Under the pieces are notes generated by a model. It was given only the letters and a program-made list of their open reading frames with translations, ran no database searches and was not told where the DNA came from. A DNA stretch of 64,000 nucleotides, taken from Pleurotus ostreatus/Saccharomyces cerevisiae fusant. Lineage: Eukaryota; Opisthokonta. The stretch spans positions 62,001-126,000 of the forward strand of contig JAMQCK010000047.1 in the NCBI GenBank assembly GCA_024196135.1. The letters run 5' to 3'. Positions 11,901 to 23,745 of the stretch are shown one piece after another (within the stretch, counting starts at the first letter, position 1; the number at the start of each line of letters is the position of its first letter). Position numbers and translations under genes: made by a program.

Positions 11901-14715
11901 GGAACTGGCGCGCGGGATTGCGTATCTGCATAGCGAGAGCGTGGAGGGGAGGCGTGCTGAGGGGAAGTTGGTGTTGCTGAAGCTGCTCAAGGTTATGGTG
12001 GAGCATGATGGCAAGCTGACGGGAGTGTGAGTTGTCGTCGCCCAGGAGTGATGCACGTCTTGACCTTGCTATAGCCCTCAGCACGAGAGCGCCATCCGCG
12101 CAGCTTTATTACCTCACATGTACCCCGCGGACGCCACTGGCGAGCCGTCGCCAAGCGCGTACTCTTTCACGACGCCCGCCGATGCAGCAGCCCACTCCTT
12201 CACGGTCCCAGGCATCTCGACGGACTCTAGCAGCGAGGCTCCTCTGTCTGTGGTGTCATTGCGCAAGTCGACCCTTGACAAGATTCAAGACTTCCTCCGC
12301 AAAGGCGAGCGTCGGGCGGCGTATAACTTGGCCCTGGACGAGAAGCTCTGGGCGCATGCTATGGTCATTGCAAGCAGCTTGGACAAGGAAGCATGGCAGG
12401 AGGTCGTCAACGAGTTCCTCAAGGGCGAACTTGGCGTGAAGGGCTCCGATGATCTGTCGGCGAAGCCTGCGGTCTCTAACGGGTATGAGAGCTTGCGCGT
12501 GGCGTACCGTTTGTACTCTGGACAAGGTCCGGCGTCAGGTAAGCAGGCTTCACTGCGGTCCTTGATGTAGTGCTGACTGCTCTTACTAGTGCAAGAGATG
12601 GTTCCTCCTAACTTGCTGGCGCAGGCCGCTGTGACGGGACTGCCACCTCCATCCAACGGCGCAACCCCCATGGCACCGAACTTCTCGCTCCCCGCTGGGT
12701 CCTCGCACATTTCTGAAGAGGCGCTCGCAAAGTGGGCCGACACGCTGGCGATGATGTACTCGAGCAACATGTCCCCGGATGTCTCTGCAGCCATAACGGC
12801 GTTCGGCGACCAGCTGCAACTCAACGGATGGGTGGAGGCAGCGCATGCATGGTCAGTCCGACCTTTCTTCCTTCGCTGGACAACGCACTCACTGTACTTG
12901 AACAGCTACTTACTCTCGCCTCTCACGTCGCCCATCGGCGGCTTGACTGTACCTGGCGCTCGAATCGTCCTCCTCGGTTCCCGTGGTCCTCAGGCCCTGC
13001 CTAACTTCGACAAGGATCCGGACGCGGTCGTCTTCTCCGAAATTGGGGAGTTCGCCATGTCGTTGGCCACACCCATCAAGGGCCAAGAACCTTTCCGTGG
13101 CTTCCCGCATATGCAGGCGTATCGTCTGCTCCGTGCGGCTGCGCTGGCAGAACTTGGGGAGGTGCAGCTTGCACAGAGGTGATTAGAAACACCGAATTTG
13201 CTCGTCGTTGCGCCTGCTAACACGTGTTCAGGTATTGCGAGGCCATCTCGTCGATGTTAGCGCAACCGTCGCCATTCTACACCCGGACGATGCTCGAGCA
13301 GCTCAAGGAGCTGTCGGACCGTCTTGCAGGCTGTACTGAGGGCGACAAGTCGGCGTCTTGGATCGGTGGCAAGATCAGCAAGCCCAGTCTTGCGTCCGTC
13401 GGTGGCTTCCTCGAGAAGCGCCTCACGGCCCTTGTCGCTGGTGCGGACGGCGACGGGGAGAGCGAGCCCGAGCCGAAGAAGTCAGAGGCCTTCTCTGGGC
13501 CTTTCGCCCTCTACGGCACGCTATCCTCGACGGAGCCGTCGCCTAATCCCTCGGTCACGAACCTCAACGAAGGCATGAATGGGTACGGGCCTCCAGGGCG
13601 CTCCTCGTCGGCAGCAGAAGTGAGGCGCACTGCTCCGCCCCCACTCAATCGCACTGCGTCGGCCAGTGTGAGCTACGGGGCGCCGTATGGACACTCGCCG
13701 AACCCGTACGCAGCCAGCGCGCTCAGTCCCATTCAGGACGAGCCGTCGCCGCAGACCGACAAGGGCGAGCAGCAAGATCAGGGGCAGGAGGTGACATGGT
13801 GGGGCGCGGGTTCGTATAGCAACACCGAGCAGTCGTCGCAGACGCCGAAGGCATCGAACTTCGTCCACCTTAACGAGGGTCTGCAGGTGCCGCAGACGGA
13901 CGGCTTCATCTCGCTGATGGACAACGCCCCCACGCCGTTCTCTGCGCCGCCATCGTCGATGAGCTTCCGCAATACGGACCCGCCGCGCAACAACGTGTAT
14001 GATGAGGAAGACATGGAGGACCTTGGCTTCGGCAACTCGAAGAAGGAGAGGAGGTCCGAGGAGGTGGAGAGGAAGCCTGAGCCCGAGAAGCCTGCGGAGC
14101 GGCCTGATCCCAAGCCAGTGCAGCAATCTTCTTCCGGTGGTTCCTCCCGGTCGAGCTGGTGGCCGTTCTCTTGGAGGAAGAGTTCAGAGGGACAAGGTCA
14201 GGGACCCATCAAGGCGAACCTCGGAGAGGAGGTATCGTTCTACTACGATAAGGAGCAGAAGCGGTGGGTCAACAAGAATGTGAGTAACCTTTCGATCCGC
14301 ATTTGCGTGTCACTCATGTATTTGACAGGCTGGCGGCAACGACAGCAAACCGGCCGCTCCGCCCCCGCCTCCACCGCGCGCGCAGACGGCGTCGCCTGGG
14401 ATGATGATGAATCACAATCCGCGCATGACGGCGGCACCTCCTCTGAGTGGTACGCGCCCTCCAGCGCGCGCAGCCTCGGTGGCGGACATGGCTTCCGGAC
14501 CACCACCCGGCAAGACCATCCCTCGAGTGCGCTCGAATTTGGTGCCTACGCCCGAGGGGCCGCCCACTCCGGGGTCGCCGTTACCGGGCAGCAGCAGCTC
14601 CAGCTCGATGCTTGCTCCGCCTGGGACCCCGCCACCTGGGCGCCCGCGGTCATCTGCGTCGAAGCGTCCTGCGCGAAGCCGCTATGTGGACGTATTCAAT
14701 CAGCCCGGGCAATGA
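8984..14715 (+). CDS. SEC16: Sec16, COPII scaffold of ER exit sites
   Basis: Large peripheral ER protein that organises ER exit sites and binds COPII coat subunits (Sec23/24, Sec13/31). Seven exons: 8984-9368, 9422-12026, 12075-12538, 12590-12851, 12906-13178, 13232-14279, 14329-14715; 1807 residues. Residues 1 to about 800 are disordered, rich in Pro, Ser, Tyr and Ala, with repeated YAPPPS/SPYA-like units and a short Gln run. The central conserved domain starts near residue 840 with ISFGFGGKLVSCF and continues into the helical ACE1-like part (the blocks around DKIQDFLRKGERR and LNGWVEAAHA). The C-terminal region carries a WWPFSW patch and a KANLGEExSFYYD...RWVNK block typical of Sec16, then a proline-rich tail. 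The start is the first ATG of the frame, followed by LFG and DLF motifs. Identification is firm from the central and C-terminal blocks. Confidence 0.93.
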
Positions 14716-15037
14716 GCGGGTTTCCCGTAGATGTCTTCCTCGAGACTGTATCATAGACGTAGGCCTCTCCCTTCATGGACTATGGACGATATTCTCTGTC
14801 ATAACATGCTTAGCTTACTATCGGCTGGATGAGCTTCAGAGATTCAGAGATCCTTATGAAAGAGTAACTTATTCAAATGGAGTGCTTGTTGAAGGAATAT
14901 CTGACGTCTGACCCTGCTGGCGTGCGGATTCCGGACCGAGTGACACTGTGTGGGTTTGGCGTGGGTCTCTGTCGAGGCCTGCTTGTCTTCTGCGGTCACT
15001 GTCGAAGATTCCTTCTACCCTGCAGGTTCATTTTGCT
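14716..15037. other. Intergenic, SEC16 to F-box gene 1
   Basis: About 320 nt holding the SEC16 3' UTR and the promoter of the following F-box gene. No further feature was seen. Confidence 0.5.
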
Positions 15038-16735
15038 ATGTCGCAGCTGGGCATGAGCACCCAGTGTATGCAAGTTACAGAGATCCTTATGCACATATGC
15101 GAGGAACTCCGTCAGACTGAATCTTGGGTCACTTTAGCCGCGCTTGCCTCGACCAGCTCTGCGACTTCCCAGCCTGCCCTAGATTCCCTCTGGAAAGAGC
15201 AGGATGCCGTAGCACCTCTGGTCCTTACCTTCCCTCAATGCGAAGTCGTCCAGCAGAACCATGAATTGCGATCGTTGGTACGTCGTAACAGTCATCGTTC
15301 GTCGAGAAGTACCTTGAACCAATTTGTATCGCAGAAACTCAAAGGGTTCATCTCGCAAGCAAGTTGGGATCGCTCTCAAACTTACGCTAGACGCGTCCGA
15401 GTTCTACGCTTGGGACCCGCTTCCCACTGGTCTCTGGGAGATGATGGTCTGGGTGTTACGGCCGAGACCCTGAAGGTACTCATGCTTCGTGCTGGTGGCT
15501 CGCCGGTGTACCCCAACCTTCAGGAACTCGATCTGCATGACATGGATGCGAACCTCCAGTCCTTTATTCCTATGTTTGTGGGCCCGGCCCTCACAAAACT
15601 GAGACTACGACCAGGCGCCTACCTCGAATATCTGTTCATGATGGGAAGCTTACCCTCGAGGTGCCCTCAACTCACCACCTTTGAGGCAGCATGGGATGTT
15701 TTCTACGCCGACGCTTCAGAGTGGCAGGCCAACTATCCCGGCTTAGAATACTCTCACCAAACGCGGCAGGTTGATGAGCAAAATCAGGACGTGCAGAACG
15801 CCATACGTGACCTCTATCGGGGCTGGCCGTCACTGATCTCAGCCAGTATCCCTGATGCGGATCCAGAATTGTTGCGCTACCTCGGACAACACTCTAACCT
15901 TCGTCACTTGTCGATGGGTGTGATGTACTCTCATGACTGGAAGCCTGCGACACACCCATCCTTCACCCGACTCCAGTCCATCGCAATCCTGCACGCATCT
16001 CATTCAGAAGTATCGCGGATCCTGATGTCCTTGTCCGCTCCCCCTCTGGCAGTGAAGTCGGTCTTCCTCTCCTGCTCCCCCTCCGCGGACGATGGTCACA
16101 GGCAGCGTAACCTGGACACCATTGCTCAGATATGTGATGCATCTACTTTGCAGAGCGTGTCATACTTCGAAAGATCAATCGGCCCGAGCTACCTACCAGT
16201 ACCAGAGTCCGTTCCCCCTGCTTGTCTTCTGCAATATCGTCGGTTCGCCAACATGACGGAGTTCGCAATCGGCGACTGTTTGATCGATGTGACAGACAAC
16301 GACATGGCGGCACTGGCCACCGCTTGGCCTCGCCTGCTTGCCCTTCGCTTGCATGTCTGGCCTTCGACCTCTCAGTCAGTCGTGGAAAGCAAGCTGACGC
16401 TGTCGGTTTTGTTGCCGTTTGCGCAGAATTGCCCGTCGCTCACCGCCCTCGTGCTTTTGCTGGGTGCGACGAATATACCAGCACCTCCCTCGCCGCCAGT
16501 CAATGCGGAACCCACCAATCACACGCCGCTTCAGCTGGACATCATCTCCTCGCCTGTAGAAGACGTCGACGCCGCGGCGCACTTCATCTGTGCCGTCTTC
16601 CATGATAGGGTCACCATCACCGTCGACGATGGGGTAGAACATCTGGGTCGTCGCTCGCCGACCCTACAGAAGTGGGCTGCGATACGGGAGAAAGTGGTGG
16701 AGATATGCAAGGCAAGGGCGCTTATGGGGCAGTAG
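15038..16735 (+). CDS. F-box/leucine-rich-type protein 1
   Basis: Probable substrate-recognition subunit of an SCF-type ubiquitin ligase. Two exons, 15038-15277 and 15335-16735; 546 residues. The N-terminus has the Agaricomycete F-box-like pattern: a hydrophobic helix (EILMHICEEL), a LAALAsTS stretch and then ALDSLWKEQ. The intron falls just after this module, as it does in the two sister genes at 24257 and 26393. The second exon begins with a WDRSQTYARRVRVLRL block and continues as degenerate leucine-rich repeats (PNLQELDL, LTKLRLRPG). The upstream frame is open, so the ATG at 15038 was chosen because it directly precedes the conserved module. The target is unknown. Confidence 0.8.
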   Translation: MSQLGMSTQCMQVTEILMHICEELRQTESWVTLAALASTSSATSQPALDSLWKEQDAVAPLVLTFPQCEVVQQNHELRSLVRRNSHRSSRSTLNQFVSQKLKGFISQASWDRSQTYARRVRVLRLGPASHWSLGDDGLGVTAETLKVLMLRAGGSPVYPNLQELDLHDMDANLQSFIPMFVGPALTKLRLRPGAYLEYLFMMGSLPSRCPQLTTFEAAWDVFYADASEWQANYPGLEYSHQTRQVDEQNQDVQNAIRDLYRGWPSLISASIPDADPELLRYLGQHSNLRHLSMGVMYSHDWKPATHPSFTRLQSIAILHASHSEVSRILMSLSAPPLAVKSVFLSCSPSADDGHRQRNLDTIAQICDASTLQSVSYFERSIGPSYLPVPESVPPACLLQYRRFANMTEFAIGDCLIDVTDNDMAALATAWPRLLALRLHVWPSTSQSVVESKLTLSVLLPFAQNCPSLTALVLLLGATNIPAPPSPPVNAEPTNHTPLQLDIISSPVEDVDAAAHFICAVFHDRVTITVDDGVEHLGRRSPTLQKWAAIREKVVEICKARALMGQ

Positions 16736-16930
16736 ACGGTCGGTCACACTCCCGAAGCGCTTGTCGTACCATCCATTCTCACCCCGCGTCCACAGCCTGT
16801 CCTGGATTCTCGAGACATGTTTAGTCCTTGATGCTGTAAATGGCAATGGGTTGCGAGCGTCCCTCGGATAGCGTCGATATAATATGAATAATGGTGATCT
16901 ACGTCTACCTCAGTGCTTCCAATAGCCTCA

Positions 16931-19656
16931 TCAACGGCCTGCATCCGACTTCTGTCGCCCTTGTTGTTCCCTGATCCGAGACGAGCGTCTTCGCCCTGAG
17001 TGGTCTTCCAGGTTCTCCGCGTTCACGCGCCGCCGTTTGCCAGATGGTCGCTCGCTCTTGTTCTTTGGTGCGGCGCGCTTGCGGCCTCTGGTGTTCCGCG
17101 CTGCCGCGGAGGGCTTCGGGGCTGTCACAATCTCGTCTCCGTCCTCGTCGCTGGTAGCCGGGGACGCCCTGCGCTTCACTTTTCCTCGTTTCCGAGGCCG
17201 CAATTCGCGAGGGGGCGTTGCCGATACCGTGGGCTTTGGTCGAGGAGTGTAAGGAGGAATATCGACGAACAACTCAGGATGATCAAGATAGTAGTCCCTA
17301 ATCTCGCGGAAGGTCTGCTCGAATTCCGTGTAGATGTCGTCCTTGAAGAGATCGGGGTGAAATATGCATCGTCCGTTGGGCAACCGCAGTGTCCGAGCGT
17401 CATGCTTCTCCAGCTCGGCATATGCATCGCGCAAGCTCTGGATGAGCACGATAATATTCGGGACCGGCGACGCGTCATCTATCTTGTGCAGAGCGTCGAA
17501 AAGGGCCTGTGTCAGTCGCATATCCTTCATATGCAGGGTGCGCGAGCGAGATCCATCCGTCGCATACGTGAACAACTCATTGGCGTATTTTCGCAGCACA
17601 GAAGCGGCCTCCTCTGCGCGAGCCGCGTCGCCGGACGATATCGATTTCGGCATCTTGAATATGACGAAATGAATAGCCATCCACAAGGCGGACTCGAGGT
17701 CATGGTAGGGGTTGAAGGCGAAGTTTCTGCAAGGATCATCCTCGCTCTTGTATTGAGTAGCGCGAAAGCTCCTGAGGTCAATGCGAGGCCCGCCATTGGT
17801 ATGTTCGTACTTACGGGCCTGCACCTCTATTGCGGTGAAGAATGGAGTCCCCTGTTGATCAGTTGATTAAGCCCAGACGACAGGCGTTGTGCCGAAGGCT
17901 TACCACGATGGGGTCATGCCCAGAGCTGTCCTTGTACTGCCGAGAGTTTTCCAAGTCGGAAACGATGGTCACCCAGTCGTCCAAAGAGGCGCGCGTAACT
18001 GGAGATGCGAGGTCTGGAAGCGATCTCGAGAGCTGACGGAGGAGAAAGTTGCGCGGACTAACGTCCCCATGGATGGCGCCAATGAGGTTGAAGGAGTGCA
18101 AGACTACAAATGCTATTCAGTGTCATTCGGCGCGGTTGTGATGCCCAACACTCACTTTGAACGACTTCCGTCATCGCGTGAAAGAACAACACCGGGTCGT
18201 CGATATCGAGAAGCTCTACGCAGCGATGCTTGTATACGGTGCGGCAGCGCTTCTTCAGATCCAAACGAGGCAGAGGGGGCGTCGTCCAGCAAAAGGAAGG
18301 TGTACCCACGTAGGGAAAGTACTTCGAATCTGACGGGGGCCTCGGCACCGTGCAAGCACCATTTCCATGGGCTGCTGGAAAGCGAACGACGCCATCATGT
18401 TGGATCGTCATAAAGTGCTTTTCGGCCTTCTTCCAGACGGCGGGCAGCTTCACCATACGCTGTTGAATATCCCGCTGAATGTCGAGTTCATCGGCGACTT
18501 CGTCGTGCACCCAGCAGTCCCGAAGGACGTTTTGCTCTTCGGCGAGAAGTCGTTCCTTCGCATCGTCGGAGTTCTTGATGACAAGGCGGACCTCGTAGAC
18601 ATGTGTGGCTTTGCAGTATACAAGCTGATTGTAGTCATTGCTCAAGCGGCCCGTCGTTTGATACGTGATGGGCTTGCGCGCGGTCTCCGACGCATAAAGG
18701 TCGAACTGGTACTGCAGATCACGGTTCTCGTCCAGAACAAGCCTGACAGTGGGGTCGAAGCCGAGCTCGGGGAGGGATGCATACGTGCTGAAGAGCACGA
18801 ACTCTATGAACCATCGCTTGTCCTGAAGAAAAAATCAGCTTCGAGCTAGGCCAGAGCACTGGGACACACCTCGTAGATATCGATTTCGGTCGTGACTGCC
18901 GAGTGTGACCGCGTGTGGTACCATATCCGCAACTTCGAGCGCTCAATGGTGAAGCTGAAGACGCCGATGCGATCATCAGAGTTCCAGAAGAGAAGAGCTG
19001 GGTGAGTGCAGACTTGAATTCCGTTCTGCGTGATACGTAGGTCAGACAAGAATATTTGGTGGAAACAAATCACTACGTACATCAAGTTTGTCGTCTATTG
19101 ATGCATCGTCTTTCAACTCGCCAATGGCAGTGAGATCGGCAGCGTAGATGGGACGACCGGCCCCCTTCACCATGACTTGAGGCTGTTCTTTGAGATCGAT
19201 TCCGGGAGGATAAGACGTTTGCTTGCGTACGAAGAGGCAGCCAATGGATGTCCAGGATCCGTCAGGCTCGGAGTAAAACATACGGTAAGGGCGGCAAATG
19301 AAATCTGTAATGCGCTTGTCCGGGCTATAGCGGTCTGGGAGGACTTTCTCTGCCGCAGAGAGGGTCTGCTCGACAACGAGTCCGAGATCTTCGAAGTGAT
19401 TCTTCTCTTTCTTGTGCGCCGGCCCGCTCACGTCGTCACTGATCGGGCGCCTTCGTGGCATCGGGAGTGCAGTCCATTCTTGGGTGACGGGGTCGATGCT
19501 ATTCGAGTGTGAGAGTTTCCGAAGCAGCGCATTCATAATCTTGCTGTTGAGGGTCTTGTGCTCCGGAGCGTATGTCGCGAAGAAAAGGCGAGGTTCGCAC
19601 ATGCGAGTTCTACCGCAGGCGGCCCTGTCGCGGTGCCGGTTGTCTCCGGATCCCAT
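16931..19656 (-). CDS. FunK1-type fungal protein kinase A
   Basis: Member of the FunK1 family, protein-kinase-like genes expanded in mushroom-forming fungi. Exons in reading order: 19656-19081, 19025-18870, 18822-18156, 18103-17904, 17851-16931; about 839 residues. The catalytic loop near residue 475 reads HGDVSPRNFLL. The Arg of the usual HRD is Gly, while the catalytic Asp and Asn remain. The metal-binding motif is DLE in place of DFG, as is usual in this family, followed by GTPFFTAIEVQ. The last 120 residues are basic (RGRKRAAP, GKRRR, RRRSSR) and look like a nuclear localisation region. It is a close paralogue of the gene at 28651 with the same exon pattern. The start is uncertain: the frame stays open to 19758 and an upstream exon is possible. 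Confidence 0.82.
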
Positions 19657-20211
19657 AGCGTAGTGAGGACTATCCTTCGAGGGAGGTCTTGTGTATGAGA
19701 GCGTAAAATGTGTAGCAGCGTGATGCTCACTATGCCGTGCGGTCAGTAACAGCGGCACAAGCGGCGTGGCGGAGCTGGCAAGAGCGCATGCAAGTAATCT
19801 GGTTTGCGCACCTATTCCTTAGTGTGTTCACTTGATATGGAAGTAAGCTAGCGAGAGTAGTAGGGTGACTACCGAGTAGGAGATGATGGTGGCTGAAAAC
19901 AAGTCAGAACACAAAGCGCGCCGGCCAGGTTTGAACCGGCAAATGCCGAGATTTCACGCGTACGATGTAAGCGAACTGTGACTGTCACTCTGAGTCACCA
20001 CCAGCGCTTACGAGACACTGACTCTGCGCTGAGCGTCCGACATTCCGGATTGTAGCCGGGGGTGCGATACTTCACGACACATTATTTCGCTGTGTTCCTC
20101 AAATGATAGTAAATATCTCTTTTGATGACGAGAGCTGAGACATTGTGCGAGTTCGGCTGCCAACATGATGTCCATTGTCCAGCTGTATACATTCCGCAAT
20201 CGCTTCTAGGA
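19657..20211. other. Intergenic: FunK1-A upstream region and OST3 3' end
   Basis: No supported gene. The minus strand contains a GGTTCAAACC T-loop-like element near 19927-19938, with partly pairing flanks out to about 20007. It does not fold into a complete tRNA (see rejected items). Confidence 0.45.
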
Positions 20212-21411
20212 CTACAGAAGAAGCTTGAATGGGTATCCTAGAGACGCGTAAGTAAGAAGAGAATGGATTTGTCAGCTTGACCGCACCTCTGTTCTTGATC
20301 CTGAAGAGCGAGAACAACAGGGAGTAGAGGATGAAGATGACCGCGGTCCAAATGTAAATCTGCGTCGTCTGACGGCTGACCGACTTTTGCAGCGGGACGA
20401 CGTTGATGAGCATCACGAACGAGAACGCAAGGAAGCCGTCTGCAGTCGTGTTAGCTTCCGTCCGCTCGCATGTCCATACCACCTACACAAGAACGCCACG
20501 ACCTGCACTTCCTGGCCGAACTGGTTCTGGTATCCGCCCGCGATCCAGCCGCCGTCCGCGCCCACGTACGGCACGTTCCGGATCTTTGTGAACATGTACC
20601 CTCCCGTCATCACCAGGCTTGTTGCGATCGTGCCCGCGGCCCACACCCAGCGGTTGGTGAGGATGGGCCCGATCCAGCGGAGCGCGAGGACACCAAAGAG
20701 GATGATGGAGATCGTCTGGAAGAGCTTGCCCCAGTTGAAGGGCTCCTTATAAGGGATGGGGACGGGCGTGTGGCGCGAGAGCTGGGCGGCGAGCGGGCCA
20801 GGTTCGAATCCTCTGGGTGAGGGTCAGAGGGGAAAGCGAGGGTGGAACGAACAAATGCTCACTGGGAGAAGTCGTAGGAGATGGGGGCAGAGCGGGAAGT
20901 GCCGCGGGGGCCGCTAGTGGGAAGGTATACGTGCACGGCTGGCGCGGAAGCCATCTTCAGCTATGAGTTGCGCGTTAGTTGTCGGTCGCGCTTCAGTCGC
21001 CGCACACGTACCTTGGTGAAGGTCGCAGGGTTCTCATCGAAGTCAATGACTGCAAAGAAGTGTTCATCCCTCTGCCCCTCTGGCACGCTCTTCCAGGACT
21101 TTGCGACCGCGTTCCACGCGGGATCGAACTCCCTGTGACATGCTATCAGCTTCCTTCGTCCCCCGTCCCCTCGCGTCCCCCACGTACCTGCACGGCCCGC
21201 ACCGCCTGCGCTTGTCCATCGCAGTGAACAGCACCGTCGCGGACCAGTTGCGCTGCGGCGCCGTGAGCAGGTCATACGTCTTGTCATCGAGGCGGATGAC
21301 GCCGTCGCTCGCATCGGCGAGCGCTTTCAGTTGCTCGTGGGGGCTGAGCACGGCCTTCGCTGCGAGCGCGAGGGGCGCCAGTAGCAGCGCTAATAGTCCG
21401 AATGCGCGCAT
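20212..21411 (-). CDS. OST3: Ost3/Ost6-type oligosaccharyltransferase subunit
   Basis: Subunit of the ER oligosaccharyltransferase with a lumenal thioredoxin-like domain, which holds substrate proteins by transient disulfides during N-glycosylation. Exons in reading order: 21411-21188, 21132-21012, 20954-20863, 20812-20487, 20439-20287, 20237-20212; 313 residues. A signal peptide (LLALLLAPLALAA) is followed by the thioredoxin fold with an intact CGPC redox motif split by intron 1. Four membrane segments follow, including LFQTISIILFGVLAL and IYIWTAVIFILYSLL. The tail after FRIKNRGYPF is only three residues and is encoded by a 26-nt last exon. Size and topology match yeast Ost3/Ost6. It is divergent from the SAM carrier gene, with only 153 nt between the start codons. 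Confidence 0.93.
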
Positions 21412-21564
21412 CGTCGTGCTCGGTGTTGAGGTGCAGGAGCAGCGGGCGACTGCGCCAGACGTGTCCGGGGCACGTGGTCGGATGAGCGGTCCGATTGACC
21501 GCTTGCTAAATAGGCGCTCATCCACGGTCCGCAACTCACCGGAGAGGCTTTGGGAGAGGCGACC
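21412..21564. promoter_or_regulatory. Bidirectional promoter, OST3 / SAM carrier
   Basis: Only 153 nt separate the two divergent ATG codons, so both promoters must lie here or overlap the genes. No clear TATA box was seen. Confidence 0.5.
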
Positions 21565-22658
21565 ATGTCAGCGGAGCATAAGCCACCAAGCTTTGTGCAG
21601 GCACTATGTGTGAGTGTACTGTCGGCTAAGCTTGACGCGCAAAGGCTGACTCGGTGACAAGGCAGGAGGGATGGCCGGCACCTCGGTCGACATCCTGTTC
21701 TTTCCGCTCGACACCTTGAAGACGCGACTGCAAGCCCCCCAAGGCTTTGTCAAGGCTGGGGGGTTTCATGGCGTATACAAGGGTCTGGGTAGTGTGGTTG
21801 TGGGCAGCGCTCCTGGCGGTACGTTCCGCATCACATCCATTATGCACGGCTAATCGAGCGATCCCAGCCGCTCTCTTCTTCTCAACCTACGAGTTCATGA
21901 AGCACAACCTCCCCTTCCCAGACCACCTCGCCCCCCTCGCACATATGGTCTCCGCGTCAGTCGCAGAGACGGTACGACGCGTGTTCCCCATCCAAAGCAC
22001 CTCCTCATGAATCCCAGGCAGCCTGCCTCGTTCGAGTACCCGTCGAAGTCATCAAAACACGAACGCAGACCATGACCTTTGGGCCCGAGGGAAAGTCCTC
22101 TTTTGGCGCGCTCAAACTTACGCTCCAGCACGAAGGCCCTCGAGGGCTATTTCGAGGCTTCGGGACGACCCTCATGCGCGATGTGAGTGCGGCGGGGGTT
22201 GCTTCGTATTCGGAAACAACATTGTTACTCACGCAACTGCTCCCAGATTCCCTTCACCGCACTGCAGTTCCCTATGTATGAGTTCTTCAAGCGGACGGCG
22301 GCGAAGGCGCTCGGTCACGAGCGATTACCTGCTTATGAAGCTGCGTTGTGCGGAAGCGTCGCGGGCGGCATATCCGCGGCGCTGACTACTCCGCTGGATG
22401 TGTTGAAGACGCGTACGATGTTGGATACGAGAGTAAGTCACGAGCATGAACAGTCAGGATGTATCTCACCACCTTTCTCTCTCTGATTAGGTCGGCAAGG
22501 AGCATCTTCCTTCCTTGACCCAACGGGCAAGGTCTATTATTGCGCAGGAGGGCGTGAAGGCCCTATTCTCCGGTATCGTACCGCGCACGATGTGGATATC
22601 GGCTGGTGGCGCAGTATTCCTTGGCGTGTACGAGTGGGGGATCCAGCACGTCGTGTAG
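21565..22658 (+). CDS. PET8: Mitochondrial S-adenosylmethionine carrier (Pet8 type)
   Basis: Inner-membrane carrier exchanging cytosolic S-adenosylmethionine for matrix S-adenosylhomocysteine. Six exons: 21565-21609, 21662-21818, 21868-21971, 22018-22182, 22247-22432, 22491-22658; 274 residues, close to yeast Pet8. Three carrier repeats are visible with signatures [20 protein letters not shown] and [10 protein letters not shown], each followed later by a G-x-GLFRG-like block. The [13 protein letters not shown] start and the [15 protein letters not shown] block are those of SAM carriers rather than of other family members. The first intron ends in AAG, chosen because it alone restores the conserved CAGG. 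Confidence 0.92.
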
Positions 22659-22865
22659 AAAGTTTATAGAGTGAATTAGAGCGCATACCATCCGCAGACT
22701 AGATAGAAAAGGTCCAAAATTAAGCTGATAGAAAGCTCAGCAAGTGCTCTCCGAAAGAGGCTGGCTGTTATGTACAGTGAGCCGATGCCGAAGACGAGTT
22801 GCAGACTTGAAGTTGATCAATTAGCGGTCTTCGGCAATAGCCGAACTCTCGCTGGACCTACCATC

Positions 22866-23745
22866 ATGTCTACGGAAGTGACGCTGTTCGAGTCGTATGA
22901 GCAGGACTTCAATGGCCTGCTCCTCTCCATTCAGAGCAAGCTCTCTGCTGCGACGTCGCAGGGGATAGGCTAGTCCCCCGCGCGCAACCCTCACACTGAC
23001 GCTGACGATCGAATAGAGCAGCGCAAGGCCTCCATCCGCAGGGCGGAACTGGAGATGGACGAGGCGGACGATATGGTGTGTTACTTGATCAACATTCCTG
23101 AAGTCATATTGATACTTGGCCTATTCAGCTGAGCCACCTCGAAGAGCTCCTGTCCCACATCCCCCAAACGCAGCGCAGCAAACCCGCCTACGTTTCGCGC
23201 GTTCGCGCAGCCAAAGCCACGCTCACTGCTTGCAAGAAGCAATCTCGCGACCTCTACCACAGCGCTACGCGTGCCGAACTCTTGCAGCGAAATGATCAGT
23301 GGTCCACTGCCGAGCCGGACGAGCGCACGCGCCTGCTGGCAGGACACCAGACGCTTGAGGAGGGCAGCGCGAGGCTGGAGGACTCCACTAGGGTGGCGCT
23401 CAGGACGGAAGAAGTGGGCGCGGAGATCTTGAGGAACTTGCGCGGCCAGAGAGAGCAGATTGTGCACGCGAGTGACACGGTGAGCGCGAGTGGGCTATGC
23501 ATGATAGGGGCGAGGCTAATGCAGCCTCGCGTAGCTTCATACAGCGGACACCAACATCGATCGCTCCTCAGGGATTATGAAGAGGATGATTCGGCAGTAC
23601 GTTCTTCTGGTTTTGGCTGATATACGGGCCTTCCTAACATTGTTTATCCTGCAGGATGTACAGGCAGCGTGTCATATTCGCTCTCATCGGCGTATTCTTC
23701 CTCGCCCTGATCAGTATCATCCTTTACTTCAAGCTGCGTCGGTAA
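22866..23745 (+). CDS. VTI1: Vti1-type Qb-SNARE
   Basis: Qb-SNARE for Golgi, endosome and vacuole fusion. Five exons: 22866-22968, 23017-23075, 23129-23479, 23535-23596, 23655-23745; 221 residues, the usual Vti1 size. An N-terminal three-helix domain (ESYEQDFNGLLLSI) is followed by the SNARE motif, with the zero-layer Gln in RGQREQI. A C-terminal membrane anchor (VIFALIGVFFLALISIILYF) ends the protein two Arg before the stop. The first intron needs a GC donor (22969-23016); no GT donor keeps the frame. The only downstream gene on the same strand is the F-box gene at 24257. Confidence 0.92.
22969..23016 (+). other. GC-AG intron in VTI1
   Basis: The first VTI1 intron starts with GCTAGT and ends with AATAG. 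Splicing here joins SQGI to EQRKAS in frame, as expected for the N-terminal helices. The GT further right (GTCCCC) would create a stop codon at the junction. Confidence 0.65.

Noticed and set aside
19920..20007. Possible tRNA or tRNA-derived element on the minus strand
   Set aside because: There is a good T-loop (GGTTCAAACC), partly pairing ends and a weak D-stem. However, the anticodon stem has a mismatch, the segment before the T-arm is far too long for a Val-type tRNA, and box A is poor. At best it is a decayed tRNA or SINE remnant.
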